A stretch of DNA of 64,000 nucleotides from an uncultured Bacteroidales bacterium (GCA_902781515.1 CACZJU010000016.1:1-64000); one strand, 5' to 3'; positions 1 to 8,739 are shown, numbered from the stretch's first letter. Made by a program: numbers and translations. The notes: generated from the letters alone by a model not told the origin.

Positions 1-13
1 CGCTTTTGAGCCA

Positions 14-170
14 CGATGAATAAAGGCCTCGTCGCGAGGTACCTGTTTGCCTAACAGGTCACTAACAGGTACCTTATCAGGTAACTTGGTGTGTGAGGTA
101 TTGAGGTACCTGTCAGGTACCTGTTGCAGACACAGGTACCTCCATTCCAAGCCCGATGAATACTGGCCTC
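14..170. repeat. Pair of 17-base direct repeats flanking array A
   Basis: The word CGATGAATAAAGGCCTC at 14-30 recurs as CGATGAATACTGGCCTC at 154-170, with two mismatches. The two copies bracket the GGTACC-rich block at 36-142. This could be a larger repeat unit or the edges of an insertion. No gene is associated with it. Confidence 0.6.
36..142. repeat. Palindromic repeat array A (GGTACC words)
   Basis: The palindrome GGTACC, usually inside CAGGTACCTG or GAGGTACCTGT, occurs at 38-43, 68-73, 105-110, 116-121 and 135-140. Degenerate copies (GGTAAC, GGTATT, CAGGTC) lie between them. Spacing is irregular here, from about 8 to 30 bases, unlike the other arrays. A related degenerate pair (AAGGTAGTAAGTTACC) lies at 181-196. 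No open frame with coding character crosses it. Confidence 0.75.
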
Positions 171-243
171 AACGCCTGTTAAGGTAGTAAGTTACCTGTT
201 TCTTCACAATGCGTGTTTTTCAGGGTTAAGACACCATTTCAAC

Positions 244-303
244 AAGACCTAGACCTTATCGCCATAAGACCTAGGTCCTGTTGCCATAACATCTAGGTCT
301 TAG
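244..303. repeat. Palindromic repeat array B (CTAG words, 22-base period)
   Basis: Three units start at 244, 266 and 288. Each has a 14-base near-palindrome (AAGACCTAGACCTT, AAGACCTAGGTCCT, AACATCTAGGTCTT), and a linker of the type ATCGCCAT or GTTGCCAT follows the first two. The period is exactly 22. The same core and linker design recurs at 40171-40210. Confidence 0.8.
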
Positions 304-312
304 CCAGCACAC

Positions 313-417
313 GATAGTATCGCTTGGCAGGGAGCGATAGTAAGGCTTGGCAGGGAGGAATAGTAATCCTTCGGGCATAGGGATAGTAAGGCTTCGAGGG
401 AAGGGATAGTATCGCGT
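313..417. repeat. Repeat array C (GATAGTA words, 23-base period)
   Basis: The word GATAGTA, or AATAGTA once, starts at 313, 336, 359, 382 and 405, a strict 23-base period. Linkers are variants of CTTGGCAGGGAG. The bases flanking each core often pair with each other (CGATAGTATCG, GGAATAGTAATCC), so each unit can fold on itself. A single unit of the same family lies at 40286-40296. Confidence 0.85.
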
Positions 418-425
418 TATTTTCA

Positions 426-598
426 GCGTTGTAATCCTTATCCCTACAATCGTGGCAGGTACAACCATGCTATGCCTGAAAATAGTTGTAATCGCAAAAA
501 ACCTCACTATGGGAAAAACTCAAACACCTATAATGTTGAGCTTGCGAACTTAATTGTCGGAGCAAGAATATAATGGAGCAAGAAATTGAGGGTTTCTT
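426..598. other. Non-coding stretch before the C10 protease
   Basis: No convincing gene is present. The array pattern fades out here, with a degenerate GTTGTAATCC word near 428. A short direct repeat, GGAGCAAGAA, occurs near 558 and 574. The predicted promoter of the protease follows. Confidence 0.4.
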
Positions 599-629
599 TT
601 TGTGTTTACCTTGTTATTTACTATCTTTG
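599..629 (+). promoter_or_regulatory. Bacteroidota-type promoter for the C10 protease
   Basis: TTTG at 599-602 and TATCTTTG at 622-629 are separated by 19 bases, matching the known -33/-7 consensus of this phylum. Transcription would start near 636, about 15 bases before the ATG. Confidence 0.8.
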
Positions 630-651
630 CCAACAAAATAGGTAGCAGGAA

Positions 652-2412
652 ATGAAAAGGGTGATTGGTTTGGTGGCGTGTCTGGTGATGCTGACGGCAG
701 GGGCTGCGGCACAGCGGTTCCAGATGAAGCGCGGAGGGCAGGTGCTGGCTCATTCGCTGCTCTTCGACCCGTCGGAGCCTGACGAACGGATGCCTGAGGC
801 TCTGAAGGAACTGCTACGTTGCTACGAGACTCGTCCAAGATATGCCCAGAGAAGCAAGGGAAAGGCTGTGGCTCCGTTGATGAGAACGATACGTCATCAG
901 GGAGCTCCCTTTAACCGTATGTGTCCTCACTATACGAGTGATGGAGTGGTGAGTCAGGAGCCTTGTGTAGTGGGATGTGTTGCTACCTCGCTCGAACAGG
1001 CGCTTACGTATTATCGTTATCCGGAGGCTACTCTCGACACTCTGCATGGCTGGACTACAGACAATTACACCATAGAGGATGTGCTGCCTGGAGCACGTAT
1101 CGACTGGAACAATATTCGCAACGACTACCGCTTGGGATATACTGATGAAGAGGCAGAGGCTGTGGCTCGCCTGTCGCTGTTCTGCGGAATGGCTGTACAC
1201 ATGTCGTGGGGCCAGTACAGCAGTTCGGCAAGCTTGGGACGTGCCCGCGAACCGCTATATGACGTCTTCGGCTATCGTACGGTGGTGTATCTGTCGCGAG
1301 CCTTGTATTCGACACCGAAATGGAATGCTCTGTTGCGGCACGAACTGGAGAACGGACGTCCTGTCTGCTATACCGGTCATAATATGGAATTTACAGGTCA
1401 TGCCTTCAATATCGACGGTGTGGACGAAGAGGGGTACTATCACGTGCTGTGGGGCGAAAATGGTAATTGGGACGGGTATTTCGACCTCGATTACATGAAT
1501 CCCTACGAGACGTTAGGCGATGCTTCGGGAGTGGGACAGCAGGAGGGTCTGTTCTGTAACCACACGGCAATGTTCATGCACCCTGATGATGTGGTGATAG
1601 ATATCACCGATTCGCTCTCGCACGAGGATGCTTTTGCAGGTGTGACCGTTGACGAGATAAACTTCCGCCGACAGCCTGATACCAGCGGCTTCACGATTGC
1701 CGACTTCACGATGACGAACCACACGAACGACAGTCTGAACTTCACTTTCGAGGTACTTACTTATCTGCCTACTGATACGTTGATATTCTTGCAGGCGGAC
1801 TACGTGGGACTTTCGGCTGTGAACCTTGCTCCAGGCGAGAGTAGGACCTGGCCTGTATATTGTCAGTTCACGGAAGCGGGAAAACGCATATTCAGTTTCT
1901 CTGCCGACGACGAGACTCTGCCATTTAAAATGGAAATAGACATTGCAGAGGGAGTATCGCCTCAACTGGAGTGGGGGAGCATCACGCATAAGCTGACACA
2001 ATACGAAGACGGTATTGCTGCCGACTTGGAGCTCGATGTAACTAATTTGACAGCAACGGGTTATGCTGCAAATCTTGTAACTTTTATTCTGGCAGAAGAA
2101 GGCTCGTCTATCGACCAACGCCATTGGCAGGTAATGAGCATTCCGGCAGGAGAAACCCAGAGTATGGCAGTACGCTTCAGGCAACTGAGCGATGGCATGA
2201 ACTATCACCTTACGGTTCGCAGCCCATGGACCATTGTCGGAGAGTATGATTTCACCGTTGATGCTTCGCAGGCCGCAGACGGAATAAAGGAAATTGAAAA
2301 TGGAAAATTGAAGATTGATAATTGTTTGATATATGACCTTAGCGGACGTGCTGTGAGTCGTCCGATAAGAGGTATTTACATAAAACACGGAAAGAAGCTG
2401 TTGATTCCATGA
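652..2412 (+). CDS. Secreted C10-family (streptopain-like) cysteine protease
   Basis: A 586-residue secreted peptidase. Residues 1-20 form a signal peptide ending in AAAQ. The likely nucleophile is Cys109 in VGCVATSLEQA, and the likely catalytic histidine is His250 in GHAFNIDG. This is followed by the C10 signature VLWGENGNWDGYF. Residues 330-540 look like beta-rich accessory domains. The tail YDLSGRAV...RGIYIKHGKKLLI resembles the sorting-type C-terminus of type IX substrates, suggesting export through that system. The linker just before it (EIENGKLKIDN) is encoded by an AAATTGAAAATGG-type simple repeat. The ATG follows a good promoter and a purine-rich leader. The stop overlaps the next start by four bases. 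The family assignment is firm; the substrate is unknown. Confidence 0.88.
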   Translation: MKRVIGLVACLVMLTAGAAAQRFQMKRGGQVLAHSLLFDPSEPDERMPEALKELLRCYETRPRYAQRSKGKAVAPLMRTIRHQGAPFNRMCPHYTSDGVVSQEPCVVGCVATSLEQALTYYRYPEATLDTLHGWTTDNYTIEDVLPGARIDWNNIRNDYRLGYTDEEAEAVARLSLFCGMAVHMSWGQYSSSASLGRAREPLYDVFGYRTVVYLSRALYSTPKWNALLRHELENGRPVCYTGHNMEFTGHAFNIDGVDEEGYYHVLWGENGNWDGYFDLDYMNPYETLGDASGVGQQEGLFCNHTAMFMHPDDVVIDITDSLSHEDAFAGVTVDEINFRRQPDTSGFTIADFTMTNHTNDSLNFTFEVLTYLPTDTLIFLQADYVGLSAVNLAPGESRTWPVYCQFTEAGKRIFSFSADDETLPFKMEIDIAEGVSPQLEWGSITHKLTQYEDGIAADLELDVTNLTATGYAANLVTFILAEEGSSIDQRHWQVMSIPAGETQSMAVRFRQLSDGMNYHLTVRSPWTIVGEYDFTVDASQAADGIKEIENGKLKIDNCLIYDLSGRAVSRPIRGIYIKHGKKLLIP

Positions 2413-2948
2413 ACCCGATAGAACTGATTCATAAATACTATAAGGATAATCCAGAGTGTGAGCAGATACTGCTGACACATAGCAAGCAGGTGGCAGATAT
2501 GGCACTCGCGATTTGTGATGCACACCCCGAGTTGGGGATGGACAGAAACTTCATCTACGAGGCTTCGATGCTACACGATATAGGCATTATTCAATGTGAT
2601 GCCCCATCAATCTTTTGTCACGGAACTGAGCATTACATAAGACACGGATTATTAGGAGGTAAGATACTGAGAAGTGAAGGCTTGCTTAAACATGCTAGAG
2701 TGGCTGAAAGACATACTGGAACAGGACTGACTGTGGACCAGATTGAACGTCAGCAATTGCCCCTTCCACATCAGGATTTCTCCCCCGAAACTTTAGAGGA
2801 ACAAGCCATCTGCTATGCCGATAAATTCTTCTCGAAAACACATCTCGACGAGCAGAAAACATACGAAAGGATACTGAAAAGTCTGGATTGGTTTGGACAC
2901 GAAGGTGTCGAACGCTTCCAACAATGGCATGAAATGTTTGCTATTTAG
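2409..2948 (+). CDS. HD-domain phosphohydrolase
   Basis: A 179-residue cytosolic protein of the HD superfamily, metal-dependent hydrolases that often act on nucleotides or phosphoesters. His24 (LLTHSKQVAD), the HD pair at residues 56-57 (MLHDIGI), and later His residues in CHGTEHYIRHG and AERHTGTG fit the fold. The length suits stand-alone HDIG proteins of Bacteroidales. The start overlaps the stop of the secreted protease (ATGA), implying translational coupling, although the two products act in different compartments. The substrate cannot be told from sequence. Confidence 0.85.
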   Translation: MNPIELIHKYYKDNPECEQILLTHSKQVADMALAICDAHPELGMDRNFIYEASMLHDIGIIQCDAPSIFCHGTEHYIRHGLLGGKILRSEGLLKHARVAERHTGTGLTVDQIERQQLPLPHQDFSPETLEEQAICYADKFFSKTHLDEQKTYERILKSLDWFGHEGVERFQQWHEMFAI

Positions 2949-2992
2949 GGATATTTCACATTTGTTTTAGCCTTTAATCCGCTAAAATATCG

Positions 2993-3000
2993 TATCTTTG
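2993..3000 (+). promoter_or_regulatory. -7 box (TATCTTTG) upstream of lptD
   Basis: TATCTTTG matches the TAnnTTTG consensus exactly. The nearest upstream TTTG (2961-2964) is 28 bases away, so the -33 element is weak or degenerate. The box overlaps a TTG that would otherwise be called as the lptD start. Confidence 0.65.
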
Positions 3001-3033
3001 CACGCAAAGATAAAGAATCACAACGCAGAGGTA

Positions 3034-5949
3034 TTGAAGGGTAGGATTCTTACAACAATTATTCTTGCAAGCATGCTATGTATGCTTGCCTTTGCTGTTG
3101 TACCTTCTGCCTACCTATTTCATGGGTCTAATGGGCTATATGGGGCGCAGGACAGCACCCAGACAGATACTCTGCCGAGTAAGAAGGACAGTATTCCTGT
3201 AGCTGACACAATTGCCGTTGACTCGCAGCAGGCACACAAACAATTGACTGTGGACAGCGTGCTTAACAGTATAGATGCCGACAGTATTCTGAGCATGCTG
3301 GAATCGGGCAGGGTGCTGGAAGTGATGCCTGACAGTTCGAAGATGGACACTGTTCGTCGCGATACCGTGAAGCAGAGCAAGAGTGCGCTGGACCAGCCCG
3401 TTCAATACACAGCAAAGGACAGCATCGTGTTTGACTACAGCAATTCGAGGGCAATATTGTACGGCGACGGAAAGGTGAACTACCAGAATCTGGAACTCAC
3501 AGCCGACCATATTGCCATGAGCCTTGACAGCAGTACGGTGCATGCTCACGGACGAGCCGACTCTACAGGAAATGTAAAAGGTCCTCCTGTGTTCAAACAA
3601 GGCAACGACCAGTATGAGCCCGACCACCTGAGTTACAACTTCAAGTCGCAGAAGGCTTTCATCTCGAACGTCTATACAGAAGAGGGTGAGGGATTCCTTA
3701 TCAGTAAGGAGTCAAAACGTGACTCGTCGGGTGTGATGTATCTGAAAGACGGTATGTACACCACATGTAACGCCAAGCATCCACACTTCTATCTGAAGCT
3801 GACACGAGCAAAGGTGAGACCTGGACAGAACGTGGTATTCGGTCCTGCATATCTCGTTGTAGAGGACGTTCCGTTGCCACTTGCAATTCCTTACGGTTTC
3901 TTCCCATTCAGCAAGAAATATTCCAGCGGTTTCATTATGCCGACGCTGGGTGATGAGACACGACGAGGATTCTACATGCGTGACGGCGGTTACTACTTTG
4001 CCATCAACGACAATATAGACTTGAAGGCTTTGGGAGAAATCTATACCAAAGGCTCTTGGGGATTGTCGGCAACAAGTACATATCGCAAGCGTTACAAGTT
4101 CAGCGGTAATCTCTACATGAGCTATCAGAGTACGAAAGACGGTGAGAAGAATATGCCCGACTACGCATTGTCGAAGTCATACAAGATTACATGGAGCCAC
4201 CGTCAGGACGCTAAGGCAAATCCCACACAGTCGTTCTCGGCAAGTGTAAACTTTGCCACCAGTAACTATGAACGCAACAATCTGGTATCGATGTACAATC
4301 CGGAGAGCTACACACAGAGTACTCGTACCAGTTCTGTTTCGTATAGCAAGACATTCAGCAATATCGGTCTGACACTTTCAGGAACATTCAACCTGAGTCA
4401 GAACATGCGCGACTCCAGTATTGCCGTAACGCTGCCTACACTCAACATCAGTCTGCAACGATTCTATCCCTTCAAACGCAAGAAGGCTGTGGGCAAGGAA
4501 AAGTGGTACGAGAAAATCTCAACGAGTTATACCGGTACACTGTCGAACTCGATAACCACAAAGGAGAACTTGCTCTTCAAGTCGAACCTCATAAAAGACT
4601 GGAAGAACGGTATGCGACATACGGTTCCCATTTCCGCTTCGTTCGCCCTGTTCAATTACATCAATATCACGCCTTCGTTTAACTTCACCGACCGTATGTA
4701 TTCGTACAAGGTGAACCAGTCGTGGGACACTCAGAACCAAACCGTGAGTCGCGATACGACGTATGGCTTCTACAATGTCTATAACTACAATCTGAGTATT
4801 TCGGCAAATACCAAACTGTATGGTTTCTGGACGCCTCTTCCTTGGTTCGGAGGAAAGAAGATACAGACCATTCGTCACGTCTTCACACCAACAGTCAGCT
4901 TCTCGTATGCTCCCGACTTCGGACAATCCCGATTCGGATTCTGGGACAGTTATGTAAAGACTGATGCCAACGGAAATGTATCTACCGTTATGTATTCGCC
5001 CTTTGCAGGAATGCTTTACGGAACTGTGTCGCAGGGAAAGACGGGTAGCGTGACTCTCGACATTGCCAACAATATAGAGATGAAGGTGAGGACGGACAAA
5101 GACTCTACAGGATACCGGAAGATAAGCCTCATCGATGAACTTGGCGGAAGCCTCAGCTACAATATGGCGGCAAAGACCCGCCCGTGGAGCGACCTCTCGA
5201 TGCGCGTAAGATTGAAGCTGACAAAGAGCTACACGTTCAGCATGAATGCCGTATTTGCGACGTATGCCTACGACATCAACGAGAACGGAAATGTTTATGT
5301 GAGTGACCATACGGAATGGTCGCGTGGCAGATTCGGACGCTTCCAAGGTATGTCGCAGAACCTTTCCTATACCTTTAATAACGATACTTTCAAGAAACTG
5401 TTCGGAAAGTCGAAGGATACAAAGAATTCGTCAGATAAGGAAAAGGATGAAGATGATGATGAGGAGGAGGATGAAACAGATCCGGAAATGCAGAACGTTG
5501 ACCCAGATCGTGCCAAGGCGCGTAATGCAGCCAAGAGCGAAGGAAAGGGCGGACTGGACGAAGACGGATATGTAAAGTTCAAACTCCCTTGGAGCTTTAC
5601 TGTCAGCTATGGTGTATCGATGCGTGAGAACACAGGCGGACACTTCCACATGAGTCGAATGCGTTATGGATATAAGTTGACTCACACCCTGAACTTCTCA
5701 GGTAATATACGCATCAGTGATGGTTGGAACATCAACTTCTCCAGCGGTTACGACTTCAACTACAAGAAACTGTCAATGACAACGGCTTCTGTGAATCGCG
5801 ACCTCCACTGTTTCAATATGGGCTGCTCGATGGTTATTGCTCCTTATCGCAGTTACAACTTCACTTTCTCTTGTAACGCCAGCACTTTGGCAGACGTGCT
5901 GAGATGGAAGAAGCAGTCGAGCTATAGCAGTAACATCGACTGGTATTAA
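3034..5949 (+). CDS. lptD: LPS-assembly outer membrane protein LptD
   Basis: LptD is the outer-membrane barrel that inserts lipopolysaccharide into the outer leaflet. An OstA/LptA-like segment lies in the first 250 residues (VFDYSNSRAILYGDGKV, LTADHIAMSLDSS). It is followed by LptD motifs such as PLPLAIPYGFFP and a long beta-barrel rich in alternating aromatic strands. A strongly acidic run (EKDEDDDEEEDETDPE) sits near residues 810-835, probably in a loop. The reading frame is open from 2998, but that TTG lies in the promoter box. I chose the TTG at 3034 because it leaves a signal peptide with a basic start (KGR) and a long hydrophobic core. ATG 3073 is the alternative. About 970 residues, somewhat long but usual for Bacteroidota LptD. 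Confidence 0.85.
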   Translation: MKGRILTTIILASMLCMLAFAVVPSAYLFHGSNGLYGAQDSTQTDTLPSKKDSIPVADTIAVDSQQAHKQLTVDSVLNSIDADSILSMLESGRVLEVMPDSSKMDTVRRDTVKQSKSALDQPVQYTAKDSIVFDYSNSRAILYGDGKVNYQNLELTADHIAMSLDSSTVHAHGRADSTGNVKGPPVFKQGNDQYEPDHLSYNFKSQKAFISNVYTEEGEGFLISKESKRDSSGVMYLKDGMYTTCNAKHPHFYLKLTRAKVRPGQNVVFGPAYLVVEDVPLPLAIPYGFFPFSKKYSSGFIMPTLGDETRRGFYMRDGGYYFAINDNIDLKALGEIYTKGSWGLSATSTYRKRYKFSGNLYMSYQSTKDGEKNMPDYALSKSYKITWSHRQDAKANPTQSFSASVNFATSNYERNNLVSMYNPESYTQSTRTSSVSYSKTFSNIGLTLSGTFNLSQNMRDSSIAVTLPTLNISLQRFYPFKRKKAVGKEKWYEKISTSYTGTLSNSITTKENLLFKSNLIKDWKNGMRHTVPISASFALFNYINITPSFNFTDRMYSYKVNQSWDTQNQTVSRDTTYGFYNVYNYNLSISANTKLYGFWTPLPWFGGKKIQTIRHVFTPTVSFSYAPDFGQSRFGFWDSYVKTDANGNVSTVMYSPFAGMLYGTVSQGKTGSVTLDIANNIEMKVRTDKDSTGYRKISLIDELGGSLSYNMAAKTRPWSDLSMRVRLKLTKSYTFSMNAVFATYAYDINENGNVYVSDHTEWSRGRFGRFQGMSQNLSYTFNNDTFKKLFGKSKDTKNSSDKEKDEDDDEEEDETDPEMQNVDPDRAKARNAAKSEGKGGLDEDGYVKFKLPWSFTVSYGVSMRENTGGHFHMSRMRYGYKLTHTLNFSGNIRISDGWNINFSSGYDFNYKKLSMTTASVNRDLHCFNMGCSMVIAPYRSYNFTFSCNASTLADVLRWKKQSSYSSNIDWY

Positions 5950-5960
5950 TAAATAATAAA

Positions 5961-5987
5961 GCCGGACAGGTAATCATCCCATCCGGC
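5961..5987. terminator. Hairpin terminator between convergent genes
   Basis: GCCGGA (5961-5966) pairs with TCCGGC (5982-5987) around a 15-base loop, with A/T-rich sequence on both sides. It lies between lptD (+) and the GH13 gene (-) and could serve both. Confidence 0.55.
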
Positions 5988-5989
5988 CC

Positions 5990-6047
5990 TATTATCTATC
6001 ATTTATTATTTATTATCTATTATTTATCATTTAATATTTATCATTTA
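5990..6047. repeat. TTATTTATCATT-type simple repeat
   Basis: Imperfect tandem words (ATTTATTATT, ATCTATT, ATTTATCATTT) fill the gap between the terminator and the end of the GH13 gene. It is one of many A/T-rich tandem blocks in intergenic gaps of this window. Confidence 0.6.
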
Positions 6048-7738
6048 GCTTCAGCCTTTGTCAAGTTAAACTTCAACAGACGTCCGCTATTGGCAGGAAC
6101 CAACAACTGAGTGGGCTGTTGACTGTTGAACGAGATGTGCAAGGGGAATGACGCTAAAAGTTCCTCGGCACGAATGTCTTCGGTCTCATTCAAGTCATAG
6201 TATTCAAACAGATGCTTGGGAATGTTAACACCGATTTCAACATCTCTGTCGTCGAAGTTTGCTACACAAAGAACAATTGTATTCTCGTGACGACGAACGA
6301 ATGCAAACTGCTTGCCGGCATTGAAATTGTCGTTACGCAAGTTGGCATACATGAGGTCGTACATCTCGCCTTCACGCAGAGCAGGTTCGCTGTTGCAAAG
6401 ATTCAGCACGCGACTGTAGAACTGCTGTAGGGAAACCTCGCTGGGAGTGAGCTGACGATTGTCGAAGCGGTTGCGATTACGCCAACGACGAACGCTGTCC
6501 ACCATCCAATAGTCGAATATGGTGGTTCTGCCGTCACGACCGCTAAAACCTTCGGCATCCATTCCGCGCTCGCCCAATTCCTGTCCGAAGTAGAGCATGA
6601 ACGGATTCTTTCCCATTGTGGCTGCAACGATGAGCGGAGCACGTCCACGATCGCCGTCGCCAGCAAAGAAATCGCTTGCAAGACGCTGCTCGTCGTGATT
6701 CTCGAGGAAATAGAGCATGTGGTCGCGAATGTCGTCAACATCCTGCCAACGGCTCGTGATGTCGCTGGCCTGCATCTGTCCCTGAGTGATTGAACGGAGG
6801 CAGTCATAAAGTCCCACCTTGTCATAAAGGTAGTCGAAATGACCTTGCTCGATATAGTTGCGATACTCGTTGGGATTATATACCTCTGCAATAAAAATGA
6901 TTTCGGGATAGAGAGCCTTCACTTGAGTGATAGCCCAACGCCAGAACTCTACAGGAACCATCTCCGCCATATCGCAACGGAAACCATCGATGCCCTTTTC
7001 TGCCCAGAAGAGCAGGATGTGGAGCATCTGCTTCCAGGTCTTGGGAACTGGGTTGAAATGGTTGCCTGTGCCTCCAACGAAATCTACTCCATAGTTCAGT
7101 TTTACGGTCTCGTACCAATCGTTCTTATTGGGATGAGATGTGAACTGGTTGTTGCCTGTGGCTTTTGCAGGGAACTCGTAATATCCTTTCAGGTCAACAC
7201 CCTCGACATAGAGCTGTTCGCCTGGAATGTAGTAGAAATTGTTCTTTGGAGAGAATGCCTTTGACTGGTCGTCTTTGAGTCCCAAGTCAAAGATATCCTT
7301 TGGACAAACATCGCTATGATACGAACGAGACACGTGGTTGGGGACAAAGTCGATGATGACCTTCATGTCGGCCTTGTGAGTGCGTTTAAGCAGTCCTTCG
7401 AACTCTTTCATACGAGCAGGAATGCTGGTGGCGATGTCTGGGTCGATATCGTAATAGTCCTTTATTGCATAAGGTGAACCTGCACGTCCCTTTACAATAC
7501 CTTCAGCATCACTTGGAATGCCGTAAATGGAATTGTCGGTTTGTGTGGCATGCTCGATAATTCCTGTGTACCATATATGTGTGGCTCCCAAAGCACGAAT
7601 CTGCTCAAGTGCACGCTGGGTGAAATCGCCCATCTTGCCACAACCATTCGTCTGGATGGAACCATTAGGTTCCTGAGTGCGATTGTCGTTGCCGAAAAGG
7701 CGAGGCAATACCTGATAAATAATGATTTTATTATTCAT
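6041..7738 (-). CDS. GH13 alpha-amylase-family glycoside hydrolase
   Basis: A 565-residue GH13 enzyme acting on alpha-glucans or related sugars. The family signatures are in order: FVPNHV near 131-136, DGFRCD with the nucleophile Asp256, IAEVYNP with the acid/base Glu285, and ENHDE with His348-Asp349. The domain is followed by a C-terminal beta domain (residues 470-560). There is no signal peptide, so a cytosolic maltodextrin or glycogen role is likely; the subfamily cannot be fixed. It follows fabD after only 4 bases and so is probably cotranscribed, an unexpected partnership. Confidence 0.88.
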   Translation of the reverse strand: MNNKIIIYQVLPRLFGNDNRTQEPNGSIQTNGCGKMGDFTQRALEQIRALGATHIWYTGIIEHATQTDNSIYGIPSDAEGIVKGRAGSPYAIKDYYDIDPDIATSIPARMKEFEGLLKRTHKADMKVIIDFVPNHVSRSYHSDVCPKDIFDLGLKDDQSKAFSPKNNFYYIPGEQLYVEGVDLKGYYEFPAKATGNNQFTSHPNKNDWYETVKLNYGVDFVGGTGNHFNPVPKTWKQMLHILLFWAEKGIDGFRCDMAEMVPVEFWRWAITQVKALYPEIIFIAEVYNPNEYRNYIEQGHFDYLYDKVGLYDCLRSITQGQMQASDITSRWQDVDDIRDHMLYFLENHDEQRLASDFFAGDGDRGRAPLIVAATMGKNPFMLYFGQELGERGMDAEGFSGRDGRTTIFDYWMVDSVRRWRNRNRFDNRQLTPSEVSLQQFYSRVLNLCNSEPALREGEMYDLMYANLRNDNFNAGKQFAFVRRHENTIVLCVANFDDRDVEIGVNIPKHLFEYYDLNETEDIRAEELLASFPLHISFNSQQPTQLLVPANSGRLLKFNLTKAEAK

Positions 7739-7741
7739 CTT

Positions 7742-8635
7742 TTAGATGCCCTGAATAGTAACACCTTCCTGTCCATTGGCAATCTTGCCAATCATTCCCT
7801 GAAGAGCCTTGCCAGGACCACATTCTGTAAACTCTGTTGCACCTGCAGCAAGCATGTTCTGAACTTCCTGAGTCCAACGAACACTTGCTGTAAGCTGTGC
7901 TATAAGGTTCTGCTTGATTTCTTTGGCATCGGTGTGAGCCTTACCATCAACATTCTGATATATGGGGCAACGAGGAGTGCTGAAAGAGGTAGCTTCGATA
8001 GCTGCCTGCAACTCATCCTTAGCGGGTTGCATTAATGGAGAGTGGAAAGCACCACCTACGGGAAGAGGAAGAGCACGCTTTGCACCAGCTTCCTTCAGGC
8101 GAGCACAAGCCTCGTTTACGGCCTCAACCTCACCGCTGATGACAAGCTGACCGGGACAGTTGTAGTTAGCAGGAACAACGACACCTTTGTCCTTGCTTAC
8201 TTCCGCACATACCTTCTCAACAACATCGTCGCTAAGACCTATAATGGCAGCCATAGTGCTGGGCTTTGCCTCACAAGCCTTCTGCATAGCTTGAGCACGG
8301 GCAAATACGAGTCTCAGACCGTCTTCGAAATCAAGAGCACCGGCAGCAACAAGTGCGCTGAACTCACCAAGAGAATGACCACCAACCATATCGGGCTGGA
8401 AGGCATCGCCAAGGCAGATGGCGCTGATGACACTGTGAAGGAATACGGCGGGCTGAGTGACGCGAGTCTGCTTCAGTTCGTCAGCTGAACCTTCGAACAT
8501 AATGTCGGTGATGCGGAAACCGAGAATCTCATTGGCTTTCTCAAAAAGAGCATGTGCTTTTTCATTGCTCTCATACAGGTCTTTACCCATGCCCGTAAAC
8601 TGGGCACCCTGTCCAGGAAATACAAATGCTTTCAT
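7742..8635 (-). CDS. fabD: Malonyl-CoA:ACP transacylase FabD
   Basis: It transfers malonyl groups from CoA to acyl carrier protein for fatty acid elongation. At 297 residues it has the family length. FPGQGAQ is at residues 6-12, the catalytic serine is Ser88 in GGHSLGEFSAL, and the active-site histidine lies in GGAFHSPLM. The downstream motif QNVDGKAH is also typical. It is the first gene of a two-gene unit with the GH13 enzyme, behind a TATCTTTG promoter box. Confidence 0.95.
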   Translation of the reverse strand: MKAFVFPGQGAQFTGMGKDLYESNEKAHALFEKANEILGFRITDIMFEGSADELKQTRVTQPAVFLHSVISAICLGDAFQPDMVGGHSLGEFSALVAAGALDFEDGLRLVFARAQAMQKACEAKPSTMAAIIGLSDDVVEKVCAEVSKDKGVVVPANYNCPGQLVISGEVEAVNEACARLKEAGAKRALPLPVGGAFHSPLMQPAKDELQAAIEATSFSTPRCPIYQNVDGKAHTDAKEIKQNLIAQLTASVRWTQEVQNMLAAGATEFTECGPGKALQGMIGKIANGQEGVTIQGI

Positions 8636-8667
8636 CTTATTCTTTTTACCTTTTTAGAAAATTCGGG

Positions 8668-8675
8668 CAAAGATA
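8668..8675 (-). promoter_or_regulatory. -7 box for fabD
   Basis: On the minus strand this reads TATCTTTG, a perfect TAnnTTTG box, about 33 bases before the fabD ATG. No clear TTTG is seen 19-20 bases upstream. Confidence 0.65.
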
Positions 8676-8739
8676 CGAAAAAATCCTGATACTATATTAA
8701 TAATAAGAGGATTTTTGTGAGTAATGAGTTAAATACGAC

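Noticed and set aside
244..417. CRISPR array
   Set aside because: The period is 22-23 bases with self-complementary cores, there are no unique spacers of 30 or more bases, and no cas genes are in the window.
271..507. Minus-strand frame of 78 codons
   Set aside because: It is translation of repeat arrays B and C; no family resemblance and no start site signals.
1513..2523. Long minus-strand frame opposite the C10 protease
   Set aside because: Shadow of a well-supported plus-strand gene; no recognisable domains.
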